From Rusavskia elegans (Eukaryota > Ascomycota > Lecanoromycetes > Teloschistales > Teloschistaceae), in contig SAUG01000086.1 of assembly GCA_011316305.1 (NCBI GenBank), forward strand, positions 186,001 to 250,000: DNA of 64,000 nt. The letters are read 5' to 3'. The translations under genes were made by a program, and so were the position numbers. Shown piece by piece: positions 44,301-54,397 of this stretch (the first letter of the stretch is position 1; every line of letters begins with the position of its first letter). The notes under the pieces were generated by a model. It saw nothing but the letters and a program-made list of their open reading frames with translations. It searched no databases and was not told the origin of the DNA.

Positions 44301-44572
44301 TCGTCGGCATGATGATCGATTTTCCGCCTTTTGGCATTGGGTTGTGGCGCCACATCCTCAAATTCGGCACTGCTTACGTCGCTGAGTGACGTGTCACTGT
44401 CGGCATTGTCGAATCGATTCAAGAAGTCCTGATTTGCCTTCAATGAGCCAGCGGGTCTTTCATCAGCGACATCGAATAACGTTGCCTTCTTGGCAGGCTT
44501 CTCAGGTGTTGACCGGTACAGCGATGCCGGGGAAGGCGATCGCTTTCTTGTCCCGGGTAGAAACGGTGGCAT
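41357..44572 (-). CDS. RAD4: DNA damage recognition protein Rad4/XPC
   Basis: Intronless, 1071 residues from the ATG at 44570-44572 (MPPFLPGTRKRS). The frame is open 17 codons upstream, but this start gives the usual basic N-terminus. A transglutaminase-like domain spans about 130-380 (THCIHVQFLLFHNSLRSRF; LFVALLRGLGLEVRLVASLQP) and continues at WAEVISPITNEVYPVDPL. Beta-hairpin domains 1-3 follow: the HLRREEAIIPGAK helix near 625, VFLREDVMVCRTGESWHKEGR, and the DNA-binding hairpin domain 3 with NAYGNMDCFVPTMVPEGAVHI near 740. The C-terminus is a long charged, Lys/Arg/Ser tail. Rad4 (Rhp41 in fission yeast) with Rad23 recognises helix-distorting lesions and starts nucleotide excision repair in the nucleus. 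Confidence 0.93.
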   Translation of the reverse strand: MPPFLPGTRKRSPSPASLYRSTPEKPAKKATLFDVADERPAGSLKANQDFLNRFDNADSDTSLSDVSSAEFEDVAPQPNAKRRKIDHHADDEEEIDWEDALDQRNTDGVPSSKHQPSGDLELTLHKDTGVSFTPLNDQKKGPSKIERQIRVVTHCIHVQFLLFHNSLRSRFACDTEVQKVLVDQLPPVVKKEVDTWRLASGLPQDTTEIESDKPAKNKGRKGKTKKGEDVRSQRDWGKPAERQEKGAPNMSRGDPVIRLLKLLAAYWKKRFTITSPGLRKQGYKSLSRLESEMASFKNDVHDNEEHGERIENLNEFRDLARRCEGSRDVGVQLFVALLRGLGLEVRLVASLQPIGFGWNKNEEANPKKKRVKSTAMEEVPSSPDVVSASESKKSKSKAKPRNSAEKKKSSVAKGSQTTPIDLSDTSSSELSSAGDDDDESVVDVTPSAPRKKPNMPYDRDFVFPTYWAEVISPITNEVYPVDPLVLSPAVATNPEHLAAFEPRGSKADKAKQVFAYVIAYSPDGSAKDVTTRYLKKHMWPGRTKGVRLPVEKVPIYNSKGKIKRHEEYDWFKTVMSGYTRPDHMRTAVDDIEEAKDLKAVKPEKKDTKANEGTLQFYKTSAEYVLERHLRREEAIIPGAKPVKTFTSGKGDDAKEEPVFLREDVMVCRTGESWHKEGRQIKPHQKPMKMVPIRAVTLTRKREVQEAERDGGEKLKQGLYAWDQTEWIVPPPIVDGVIPKNAYGNMDCFVPTMVPEGAVHIPLRSTGKICKRLDIDFAEAVTGFEFGKQRAVPVITGVVVAKEHEDMVIDEWEKDEEERKIKEEGKREKVALSMWRKLLMGLRIVERVRDEYGDEGGEAREEFNPFTNRNKQKKDQMGDQQLAGGDHDGAKDEDGEDMMAGGFLAADSDTGGGFLPDGYDEDEPAPSSSKVRDLKIEAETHQKPNHPRASTASTMSNRDPSIEEDAVAHKNDSAPPKRTKNGKSRTSKSQPRKPTRISSSGDDVDVDKDANFEEQHSQNDESKPKRKRSSKRRSLPASTPARRAPKRKAAQHSEKTVRSRYFENSGSEEEEI

Positions 44573-44778
44573 GGGGTAATTGGTCGGAACGCCAGTGGAG
44601 ATCACTCGTGCAACACACGACAAAAATGAACTCCAAAATGCCTGTACCTGAGCTCCAATGATGACGTCCTGAGCTGATCGACGCTAACGACTCGCTTATC
44701 TCTTTCGGATCTTGGCAGATCCGGGGACATGCACCTTGATGCACCTGCATCGATACAACAGCAAATCAAAAACTCGAA

Positions 44779-45669
44779 TTACCGTTTCCTTGCAAGCAAT
44801 AAGCCCGTGGGCCATTCGATCTCAACCTCTATCTCTTCCCAGCCATTGCTCTGCCAGTCTGGTTCGACAGATCTCATTCGATCGAACATTTCATCTACAA
44901 CGTCTCCCAGTCCACCTGCCTCTTTGCTTTGGGCTGCAGGATGGACTTCTTGCCAAGCATTGAAGGAGCTCCAAGTCCGAATGAACTTCATGCAATCGCC
45001 CAGCGTGAGCCTCTTATGAAGAAACATCGTGCCTATGCCCGACCGGGCTCCCTTTGCCGCAGGTTCGTATTCGATCCGTCTCACGTCCTCCCAACCCTCT
45101 GGAGGAGGCTGTATGGCCCTGAGCTTATCCTCTATGATCGAGCGTCCTGGTTGCGACCAGCAAGGGCCAAGGAGGGAAGAGTCGTCACCATCTGCATATT
45201 GCTTGAGTATCTTCGTAGCCTGTGAAAACCCGACGAATGCAGGATCTCCGTATCCCCAAAAGGCTAGAGTGCCCCCTTTCCGAACTATTCGTTCCATCTC
45301 TGGGAATAATTTGACATAATCGAACCAGTGTGCAGCCTGAGCAGCCACGATCATGTCAACGCTTGAGGCCTGCAGAAAAGGCATGCTTTCAGCTGACGCT
45401 TCTTCGAAATTGACGTTGGCAAATTGTCCCCTCGGTGTTAGGGATCTAGCTTGCTGTATCATGCCTGGCGAAGGGTCTGTGCCTAAGACGTTATGAAAAC
45501 AGGGCGACAGTGCTCGTGCAACGATTCCATGTCCGGTGCCAAGGTCGACGCATATAGAATTTGAGCCAGTATGGTAAATAGTTATTGTCTCATATAGAGA
45601 GGCAGGATAAGCTGGACGAAAGGCAGCATATGATGCATGCGAGAAAGTGGCTTTCCTGCTTCGGTCAGA
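44779..45669 (-). CDS. SAM-dependent methyltransferase (Crg1/Tmt1-like), 5' exon unresolved
   Basis: From 45669 the frame encodes about 296 residues: KATFSHASYAAFRPAYPASLY, then the class I methyltransferase motif I VDLGTGHGIVARAL, motif II area VLGTDPSPGMIQQA, SVDMIVAAQAAHWFD and KGGTLAFWGYGDP. This order is that of the trans-aconitate methyltransferase / Crg1 family. No ATG exists at the beginning of this frame: a stop lies at about 45712 and a CAG acceptor at 45670-45672. A short first exon must therefore lie upstream; ATG AAG GCG CCC at about 45770 would fit in frame, but its donor (GTTGAA) is poor. The gene is divergent from the CoA-binding-domain gene, about 100 bases away. Substrate unknown. 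Confidence 0.75.
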   Translation of the reverse strand, partial: SDRSRKATFSHASYAAFRPAYPASLYETITIYHTGSNSICVDLGTGHGIVARALSPCFHNVLGTDPSPGMIQQARSLTPRGQFANVNFEEASAESMPFLQASSVDMIVAAQAAHWFDYVKLFPEMERIVRKGGTLAFWGYGDPAFVGFSQATKILKQYADGDDSSLLGPCWSQPGRSIIEDKLRAIQPPPEGWEDVRRIEYEPAAKGARSGIGTMFLHKRLTLGDCMKFIRTWSSFNAWQEVHPAAQSKEAGGLGDVVDEMFDRMRSVEPDWQSNGWEEIEVEIEWPTGLLLARKR

Positions 45670-45864
45670 CTGTTCTTTTGTAGGAAGACTTGTGAACCAC
45701 GAACGCGAATTGAGCCGCCATGATTCTCCAATGGATTGCTATGCCCAGAGACTTCAACGGGCGCCTTCATCTGAATTCAATAACGGCCCCGCCTTGAAAA
45801 GATATGACGCGATCGATGCGCTTCAACTGCCACAACATTTGACACTTCAAATGGACATCGAACA

Positions 45865-46426
45865 ATGGAAGTAGCTGCAAAGACATTCTTTAGCTCTCGG
45901 CTCTACGCTGTGGCTGGGGCAAGTGCAGACAAGTCAAAATTTGGATATAAGTGTAATTCTTACGCTCTTCCTCGAAAATCGCTGAGCTGAATTGTGTCAG
46001 TGCTGGCATGGTATGATTCGCGGCATCTGCCTGTGCAGCCAGTGACACCATCTCGACCTTCGATCCAAGTATCATCGAACAAATACTCCACCGTCTCGTC
46101 AGTGGGGCAGCTGGAGTCCCCTTCCGAGACCTCGTTGAGCATCGTCACACAGCCCCATATCACCTTAAAGGTTCTTCGCGAAGCTAAAGAGGCTGGCATC
46201 AGCTGTGTCTGGATGCAACCAGGTACATCATATCGCCACACTCTGCTCATGTAAACCCTTGGGCTGATGAGCATGTCCAGGCAGTTTCGACAAGGAAGGT
46301 CTCGAATATGCCAAGAAGGAGTTCAAAGCAGCCGTTGGTGGGAATGAGGGCAGAGCAGGGGAAGGATGGTGCGTCCTCGTCGACGGTGATGAGGCCAATC
46401 GTCGTGCAAAGGAAGAGAAATTATGA
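45865..46426 (+). CDS. CoA-binding (Rossmann) domain protein
   Basis: Three exons (45865-45952, 46001-46222, 46281-46426) encode 151 residues. The chain begins MEVAAKTFFSSRLYAVAGASADKSKFGYK, with the nucleotide-binding VAGAS loop, continues LPVQPVTPSRPSIQ, SLSIVTQPHITLKVLREAKEAGISCVWMQPG, and ends in charged residues. This is the CoA-binding domain fold (YccU-type, PF13380), related to the N-terminal part of succinyl-CoA ligase alpha and used alone in small bacterial and fungal proteins. It probably binds CoA or NAD; the function is unknown. The small size and three exons make it easy to overlook. It shares a very short divergent promoter with the methyltransferase gene. Confidence 0.8.
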
Positions 46427-46690
46427 TAATGCAGTTGGAAGACGTAGCTATGGCTAGTTGCTGAGATTTGGATGGAGCTGACTGTGCCTGTCTACCTTGG
46501 GGTCTACTTTACGTCTGAGCCTGTCGGTCAGTCGTTAAAAACGAACGCCAAATATCGGTCAGCCATTTGACAGGTCTGAAGTTGAGCGTTGGACGATAGA
46601 AATTAAACTCCACTGCCATCGTGAACGCTCAAAATGCCATAGCAACGGATCCAAACCCCCACCTTAACCCGGCCTTGGTAGAGACCGCGA

Positions 46691-48067
46691 ATGACAACGC
46701 TCTCAGGCTCCAAATTACATTCCAAGGATAAGATGTCCTCATCGATCGCAGCTTATCCTCCATGTCTTTTCTCTTCCGAAGCTGCTCTCCCGCCCAAGCT
46801 CGATATCAATGTCGGCGCAAAATCCCACTTCTTCCAACCCCCCGCCCCTTCTGCCGTGGAAACCCTCCAGCAATCCACTGCTTCCACCGAGAGCGAAAAT
46901 GTTGCTTCGAACACTAAGAGGAAACGGTCACGGCATCAGTACTCCCTCTCAGACTCTGCAACACCGAGTTCCACAGCAAATAGGGATTGGATGTCACCAT
47001 CAAGCTGCAATACTCCCAACATAGCGAGTCCGGCGCCTTTAGTGAATACGCAGTATCGACTTGCCGGCGGACTTGATACTCCAACTGCTGCCTTGTCTAA
47101 ATCGATGATCCTCAGTGAAGATGCACTATCATCCAACGGAGCGCCGCGAGGTGGAAGCAGAAGCACACATAGAGGAATGTTAGATGAAGATTACTTCACG
47201 GCTATTCCTTCAGCCTTGTCACGAGAAGCAAATGGGCGCCCGAGGTTACACCCAAATCATATGGCCAATGATGGCTGGGGGAGGACAATGTACGGTGTGA
47301 TTGGCGCTGCCGGCAAGGTATGGAAGTTCTGCAAATCGAATGCTTTCAGGGGGTTCTATGCTGGCAAAGGTCGTGGTTACGCTATGACACCTCCAGTCCA
47401 CTCTACCAACGAGGAATCACAGCTGTGGCACGATATGGATGAGAAGGAATTTACGCCCATCAAGAGAGAAGAGCTGATCTCAATACCTGGGCGATTTCCA
47501 GAAGACTTCATAGAAGATTACATGACGCAAGATCATTCCACTCCACCTCGAGCGGCCAAGAAGATCCAAAGATCGAAGGGCGAGGGAGACATGCGCGAGA
47601 ATTGGGTCATGGTTGGTCGATCGCCAATATCTTCACTTGAAGGGAGCCCTGTCCGACTATCGAATCGGAAACTGCCACCATCAAGTGCATCCGGACGGAG
47701 ACCTATGACGAGGACCGGAAGGCGAATCGTGTTGCCAGCAAACAGACCATCCATGACATCACAAGCGGGCTCCCCTGGAATGAGATGCGACCGTCCCGCA
47801 TCATTCGCATCCACACGCTCACCAGTGACAACTCCAAAACACGAAAGCCCTGTCAGCGCAGATGTCCAGCGGCATGCGGCGCGTATGAGGCGGCGAGAGC
47901 TAGAGGAAGATGCAAATTTGAAGAGGTTCAACCAACAACTCAAGGCCATGATCCGTCAAGGAAAGGAGGCGCTTCGGACGACGGTCGAGGTTGCGGAAGA
48001 AAGTGATTGTCCGATCGATGAGGGGTATATCGAAGGGGACTTTGTCAATGAGCGAGGAAAATGGTGA
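46691..48067 (+). CDS. Conserved-looking fungal orphan with FRGFYAG motif
   Basis: Intronless, 458 residues. I do not recognise a named family. The first 200 residues are Ser/Thr/Pro-rich with a basic NTKRKRSRHQ stretch that could direct nuclear import. A likely structured core lies at about 200-235 (GAAGKVWKFCKSNAFRGFYAGKGRGY). After an acidic region with FIEDYMTQD come more low-complexity residues and a C-terminal helix of about 60 residues (ARMRRRELEEDANLKRFNQQLKAMIRQGKEAL) that looks like a coiled coil. The start at 46691 is the first ATG; a second in frame (MSSSIAAYP) is 14 codons later. I recall similar GFRGFxAGGG blocks in uncharacterised filamentous fungal proteins. Confidence 0.6.
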   Translation: MTTLSGSKLHSKDKMSSSIAAYPPCLFSSEAALPPKLDINVGAKSHFFQPPAPSAVETLQQSTASTESENVASNTKRKRSRHQYSLSDSATPSSTANRDWMSPSSCNTPNIASPAPLVNTQYRLAGGLDTPTAALSKSMILSEDALSSNGAPRGGSRSTHRGMLDEDYFTAIPSALSREANGRPRLHPNHMANDGWGRTMYGVIGAAGKVWKFCKSNAFRGFYAGKGRGYAMTPPVHSTNEESQLWHDMDEKEFTPIKREELISIPGRFPEDFIEDYMTQDHSTPPRAAKKIQRSKGEGDMRENWVMVGRSPISSLEGSPVRLSNRKLPPSSASGRRPMTRTGRRIVLPANRPSMTSQAGSPGMRCDRPASFASTRSPVTTPKHESPVSADVQRHAARMRRRELEEDANLKRFNQQLKAMIRQGKEALRTTVEVAEESDCPIDEGYIEGDFVNERGKW

Positions 48068-48756
48068 ACGGATCCTGCGATACGAACTGAATGATCAAGC
48101 TGTATGATAATTCCCGTGGATATCCATGTCCAGTAAACAAAGTGCTCGCCGGCCTACTGGCCGCTCGCCTACGAAGTGACAATTTCTTCGTGCCAAGTGC
48201 TCTTCTTTATGGATAGACAGAGGCGAGTGGTGCTTGATGCGTTTCTTCTGGGACGGCCATACTGAGCTGATACCCTCTCGACGCTCTGATCTTGATCGTA
48301 CAACATTGTGGCTGTTTGAAATTGTAAGAGCGCGATGGGCAAGATTTGTCAGACTCCATAACAGGTGGCTCGTCGTGTAAAAAATCGATCGTAATATGTG
48401 GGCCACACTTCCACAGCAACCAAAAAATAGGTCCCTGAGGACAAAGTCTCGTGGGAAGTTTTAAGTCTACTCCTCGTCGAGCGTAGTCTTGTAGTTGCTG
48501 CAGCAGCTACGTAGCAAGTTCCAGGCAATCGTTGTATGGAAATCCAATATCGAGTTATCGATTGTTGTTGCTTCTCATTGCGATTGATAATTTACACAAC
48601 GATGGTGGCAGTCGCAGGGCCGGGTACGTCTAGCAGCATCTGTTCAGATTTGTAAATTTATCGTGCGGTCCTCTCGAAAGGTGCGGCAGCGTTACTACCG
48701 CTCCATGCTGGTTGCATAGTTGCAATGGAAGATGTCTCTGGGAATCCTTCTTCTTT
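48068..48756. other. Convergent intergenic region
   Basis: Between the orphan gene and the CRIPT gene 3' ends. No gene, RNA or repeat recognised. Confidence 0.35.
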
Positions 48757-49233
48757 TCACTTTGCTGAGAATTTCTGACCTTGGACAACCGGTCCGTCTG
48801 AAGGTTTGGCCTTCGTTTGCGACTTCCCACACACCGCACAAGCCTAAGCATCATCAGCTGATGCAGCAAGATACCTCATCTCCATGTGATGCACATACAT
48901 TGGCTTTGTAAGCACATCGCTGGCAGTATGTCTTGCCTGACTCCGTTTTCGTCTTACAAGTCTGGCACGTGCTTGCGTATTGCGCGTAGGGGTTCTTTGC
49001 AGATTTACTGAGCAACTTGCTCTGGAAACAGGCTTAGCAGGTTATAGCAACGTAGAGTAGTACGATATTCTTCAGCATACCTTGCCAGCCGCAGCACTGC
49101 CATTCGTTGCGGAAGACTTCTCCACTCTCCCTGTAGATCCAGCTGGTGAACCGTAGTACATCTCATTCTTCTTCTTCACAGCCGGTGTTGCGAGCGAGGT
49201 GCTCTTTAGCTTCTGGCATTTGGCACAAACCAT
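48757..49233 (-). CDS. CRIPT-family protein
   Basis: Three exons (49233-49081, 49021-48899, 48843-48757) encode 120 residues. The start MVCAKCQKLKS and the paired cysteine motifs STCQTCKTKTESGKTYCQRCAYK and ACAVCGK are the hallmarks of CRIPT (cysteine-rich PDZ-binding protein), which has four CxxC pairs that bind zinc. The last intron (GTATGT donor within what reads as VCAS) must be removed to reach the final CxxC; without it the frame stops early. CRIPT proteins occur throughout eukaryotes; recent knowledge links them to the minor or general spliceosome, with PDZ binding in animals. The tail KPSDGPVVQGQKFSAK is unremarkable. Confidence 0.88.
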
Positions 49234-49761
49234 AGTGATGACTTTGACGGCAGGAGTAGAGATAGACTGAGCAAGACTGAGGTAGATATGCAAGTTCGAT
49301 GTTACGACATTGGGGATCGGCGGCGCTAGTAAGTTGCCGACCCGCCGTTTGAGAACCCCGTATGGGGAAAAGCGTTGTTAGCACTGCGCCTGAAGCTCGA
49401 GGATGCGTAAGACAATCGACTGACTACCTTAGCTTTCCTCGTATTCAATGCCTGGGCTGGTATCGGACAGAAATAGACATCGAAGCAGAAGACACTGATG
49501 GAAAGATCCTTCCAACTCATCCAAAACGCCATCTTGCAGCCACCGTAGCATTCACAGAAGCATTCACAGACATCACCCGGTACCAACAGCTACCGCAGTG
49601 GGATCCAAACTGTCCTGGTCTCTCCCATTGGATTCCGCAGACGAAACCGTGAATATACAATCACATCCTTTTCTTCATTGAGCTGGCGTTGCAAAAGCAA
49701 TGAGAATATATCGACGAAGGCTTGGATGTTGACAGAGAGGACTGTGTGAAACGACCCCGGT
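49234..49761. promoter_or_regulatory. Divergent region of CRIPT and DRS2 genes
   Basis: 528 bases between the two starts. No gene supported; a reverse 86-codon and a forward 96-codon frame overlap here and have no conserved content. Confidence 0.3.
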
Positions 49762-52700
49762 ATGGCTGATCGACCACCAGATGGTCCTCAGCAATCACGA
49801 CACCATGGCAGCGGGCTTTTACTAGACCTGGAAGAGGGTGGACCAGTCTACAATGATGGACGCCCACCTCCCGTCAACGATGAGAATCTCTTGCGCCACT
49901 ACAACATCGACAGCTCCGACACGAACCAGCCTCGACCTTCAACGTCGTATGACGAATTCGTTGGGTCACAACAGTCCAACGCTGGTTTACCTGGAGGGCC
50001 GGGAAGTGTTCCTGGCGGTGTTCCCCATCGGCCATACCTTGCCGGCGACAACAGAACGTATTCGCAAACTTCGGGCTTAAACAACTACCAGCGCTACTCT
50101 GATGCAGACGACTTCCCGGATGATGATCGGTCAATGCAAGGAGGATATTATGATACTGCTGAAGGTGGAAGCACACCGGTTGTGGGTGGTGGTCACGCGA
50201 GGAACCGGAGCAGTTTGCTGAGCACTGGCGGTGGACTCATCGGGAGAGCGAAAAATATGCTGGGCATGAAGCCAGAGTACACAGAAATGGACATGCCGTT
50301 AAGAGAAACAGGCGCGGCACAGCCACGGACGGGCACTGGTGAGACGCAAGAGGGAGCTGCCAATGCAAAGCAGCCCAGGTTCAAGCCGAGCGGCTTCAAG
50401 TTCGGCTTCGGACGAGGCAAGCCAGATCCATCTACCCTAGGACCGAGGCTTATCTATCTGAACAATCCTCCTGCCAACTCTGGACAACGTTACGTCGACA
50501 ACCACGTTTCGACGGCAAAGTACAACGCTGCAACCTTCCTTCCCAAATTCCTGTTCGAGCAATTCTCCAAGTATGCCAACTTGTTCTTCTTGTTCACCGC
50601 CGTGTTGCAGCAAATACCCAACATATCTCCAACCAATAGATATACCACTATCGTCCCTCTCATCATTGTTCTCCTGGTCTCTGCAGGGAAAGAGCTCATA
50701 GAGGACTTTAAACGCAAAAGCTCCGATAAGTCCCTGAATCATTCCAAAGCGAGAGTCCTCAAAGGCTCTAGTTTCGAGAACGTCAAATGGGTCAACGTTG
50801 CTGTAGGAGACATTGTAAGAGTCGAGTCCGAGGAACCATTCCCAGCAGACCTGGTTCTGGTGGCAAGTTCCGAGCCAGAAGGTTTATGCTACATAGAAAC
50901 CGCAAACCTTGATGGTGAGACTAACCTCAAGATCAAGCAAGCCATTCCTGAGACCGCCAACTTCGTAAGCCCAAGTGAGCTGAGCCGTCTGTCGGGCAGA
51001 TTACGTTCGGAGCAACCCAACAGCAGCCTTTATACTTACGAAGCTACAATGACCCTCAGTGCCGGCGGAGGCGAGAAGGAACTTCCTTTGGCGCCTGATC
51101 AGCTCTTATTGCGCGGTGCGGTCTTGCGGAACACTCCATGGATCCACGGTGTTGTGGTATTCACGGGACACGAAACCAAGCTGATGCGCAACGCGACTGC
51201 AACTCCGATCAAGCGGACCCAAGTGGAACGAATGGTCAATCTTCAGATCCTGATGCTAGTAGGGATTCTCATCGTCTTAAGCATCATTAGCTCGGTAGGC
51301 GATCTCGTAATACGCAGAAAAGCTGCTAAGGAGCTGGAGTATCTCGATTATGGGGACTACAGTGGTGCCGGACAATTCTTCTCCGACATCTTCACTTACT
51401 GGGTTCTATATTCCAACCTTGTCCCGATTTCGCTCTTCGTCACTATCGAAATAGTCAAATATTACCAAGCTTTCCTGATCAATTCCGATCTGGACATTTA
51501 TTATGATCGGACTGATACTCCAGCTATCTGTCGAACCTCATCCCTGGTCGAGGAGCTGGGACAAATCGAGTACATCTTTAGTGACAAAACAGGGACTCTG
51601 ACCTGCAATATGATGGAATTCCGGCAATGCTCAATTGGAGGGATTCAGTATGCTGATGATGTCCCGGAAGACCGACGCGCCGCCGAAGACAGCGGACCAG
51701 GGGTGTATGATTTCAACCGGTTGCGAAAGAATCTCCACAGCGATGCCAGCGCATCTGTGATTCATCAATTCTTGACTTTGCTAGCCACTTGCCACACAGT
51801 AATACCCGAACGGAGGGACGAAAAGCCAGGCGAAATCAAATACCAAGCAGCTTCGCCTGATGAAGGGGCTCTAGTGGAAGGCGCTGCAATGCTCGGCTAC
51901 AGATTTGTTGCCCGGAAACCACGACTGGTCACTATCACGGTAAACGGTGAGGAAGCTGAGCATGAGCTTCTGGCAGTCTGCGAATTTAATTCTACAAGGA
52001 AACGGATGTCAACGATCTACCGTTGTCCGGACGGTAAAGTGCGATGCTACTGCAAAGGAGCTGACACAGTCATACTGGAACGCCTGGGCAAAGACAATCC
52101 GATAGTCGACGTAACTCTACAGCATTTGGAAGAATACGCAACTGAAGGACTACGAACACTTTGTTTAGCCATGCGAGAGATTCCCGAAGATGAGTTCCAG
52201 CGATGGTGGCAAATCTTCGAAAAAGCATCCACCACTGTAAGTGGGAACCGTGCTGAAGAGCTGGATAAAGCGGCAGAGCTCATTGAGCGCGACTTTTACC
52301 TTCTGGGTGCTACCGCTATCGAGGATAAGTTGCAGGATGGGGTACCTGACACAATCCATACCTTGCAAGAGGCTGGGATCAAGGTCTGGGTTCTGACCGG
52401 CGATCGACAAGAGACTGCCATCAATATAGGGATGAGTTGTAAGTTGATCAGCGAAGACATGTCCCTCTTGATGGTCAACGAGGACAACGCTCAAGCAACG
52501 CGGGACAATATCACTAAGAAGCTCAGCGCCATTCGAAGCCAGTCGTCTGGCGGCCACGAATTAGAGACGCTGGCCTTGATCATCGATGGCAAATCCTTGA
52601 CTTACGCGCTTGAAAAGGGGCTGGACAAGGAATTTCTAGATCTCGCAGTACTCTGTAAAGCGGTTATATGCTGGTAAGCTTTCGTTATTCCCTCATCAAC

Positions 52701-53954
52701 GATGACTAGGCTAACAGACTGGTAGCCGTGTCTCTCCCCTGCAAAAAGCATTGGTGGTCAAACTAGTGAAGAGGAATCTCAAATCACTCCTCTTGGCTAT
52801 CGGTGATGGTGCCAACGATGTGTCCATGATCCAAGCAGCACACGTTGGCGTGGGCATCAGCGGCGTTGAGGGCTTGCAAGCAGCAAGAAGTGCCGACGTT
52901 GCTATCGGGCAATTCCGATACTTGCGCAAGCTCTTGCTGGTTCATGGAGCTTGGAGCTACCAGCGGATATCCAAAGTCATTCTGTACTCTTTTTACAAGA
53001 ACATCACCATGTTCATGACACAATTCTGGGTTCGTTGTGCACTTCACAGGTCGAAGATACGTGCTAACATTCGCGGCTTAGTACTCCTTTCAAAATGCAT
53101 TCTCGGGGCAAATTATCGTCGAGTCATGGACGCTGTCTTTCTACAACGTCTTCTTCACTGTGATGCCACCCTTTGTCATGGGCATCTTCGACCAATTCAT
53201 TTCAGCCCGCCTTCTGGATCGTTATCCCCAACTCTATCAGCTTGGCCAGAAAGGTGTTTTCTTTAAGATGCACTCATTTTTTTCATGGGTCCTTAATGGG
53301 TTCTATCATTCATTACTGGCATATATCCTGTTTGAGCTCGTCTGGTATTACGATCTCATCCAGAGCGATGGCAAGGTAGCCGGTCACTGGGTATGGGGGA
53401 CTATGGTTTATAGTGCCGTCCTTGCCACCGTGCTCGGCAAAGCGGCTCTCGTTACGAACATCTGGACGAAATACACCTTTGTTGCTATACCAGGAAGCAT
53501 GGTCATCTGGTTGATCTTCCTCCCCATCTACGGGATCGTGGCGCCGAAGGTTGGGTTGTCGCCAGAATACGAGGGCGTCATCCCGCAAATATTCGTCTCG
53601 CCTGTTTTCTACCTGATGATGGTCATCCTGCCGGTACTGTGTCTGCTGCGCGACTTCTCATGGAAGTATGCCAAGCGGATGTATCGACCCCAGGCATATC
53701 ACCATGTCCAGGAAATTCAGAAGTACAACATCCAAGACTACCGGCCACGGATGGAGCAATTCCAGAAGGCGATTCGGAAAGTGCGGCAAGTGCAGAGGAT
53801 GCGGAAACAAAGGGGATATGCTTTCAGCCAAGCGGATGAGAGTCAACAGCGGGTGCTGAACAGCTACGATACAACGCTCAGCCGTGGTACCTTTGGCGAG
53901 ATGAAGAGTTCGAGACAAGGCGTTGAACGGGGGAAGTCGTGGAGAAGGAAATGA
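49762..53954 (+). CDS. DRS2: P4-ATPase aminophospholipid flippase Drs2
   Basis: Three exons (49762-52673, 52726-53029, 53082-53954) encode 1362 residues. After a disordered 230-residue N-terminus come the P4-ATPase landmarks: DGETNLK in the actuator domain, PISL in TM4, DKTGTLT with the phosphorylated Asp, KGADTVI for ATP binding, TGDRQETA, and GDGANDVSM in the hinge. About ten membrane helices fit the hydrophobic runs. A QQ pair ([10 protein letters not shown]) near the first lumenal loop corresponds to the pair linked to phosphatidylserine recognition in yeast Drs2. The C-terminus has the Drs2 regulatory block [15 protein letters not shown]. Drs2 flips phosphatidylserine and phosphatidylethanolamine in the trans-Golgi and is needed for vesicle formation. 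The Cdc50 partner is not in this window. Confidence 0.95.
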
Positions 53955-54397
53955 GTATTGCATCATGAAATCAAGATTTTTTGGGGTTTCATTTCTTCAG
54001 TCTATATTTCAGCGCCCATGGTGGGACCTGATTCTTCTGTATGGTGTATTATATCTGCCTGTCATATCCGACGATTTGAATGAATCATCCACTGATTGAG
54101 CAAATTGAAACATCCATCTCATCGGTTGATAATGGCTGCAAATAGAAGGGTTCTAACAACCATCTATAATGTGTAAAATTTATCTAAAGAACCACCAGAG
54201 TCAAGTGCTGTACTGTACCTACCATATCAGTACAAGTACTACTCTTACACAATATGTTCTGATTCCAAGAATATTTTGGCATCAAGCGCTCTCAATGACA
54301 ATTACGGATGACGTACAAGTCTGATAACCGGCAATATTAAATAGAAACACCTACCAGCTTCACAGCGGATATAAACAATCGCTGGAAAAAGGCCGAG
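53955..54397. other. AT-rich intergenic region
   Basis: 3' region of DRS2 and promoter of the NiCoT gene. Notably AT-rich. No gene seen. Confidence 0.35.
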
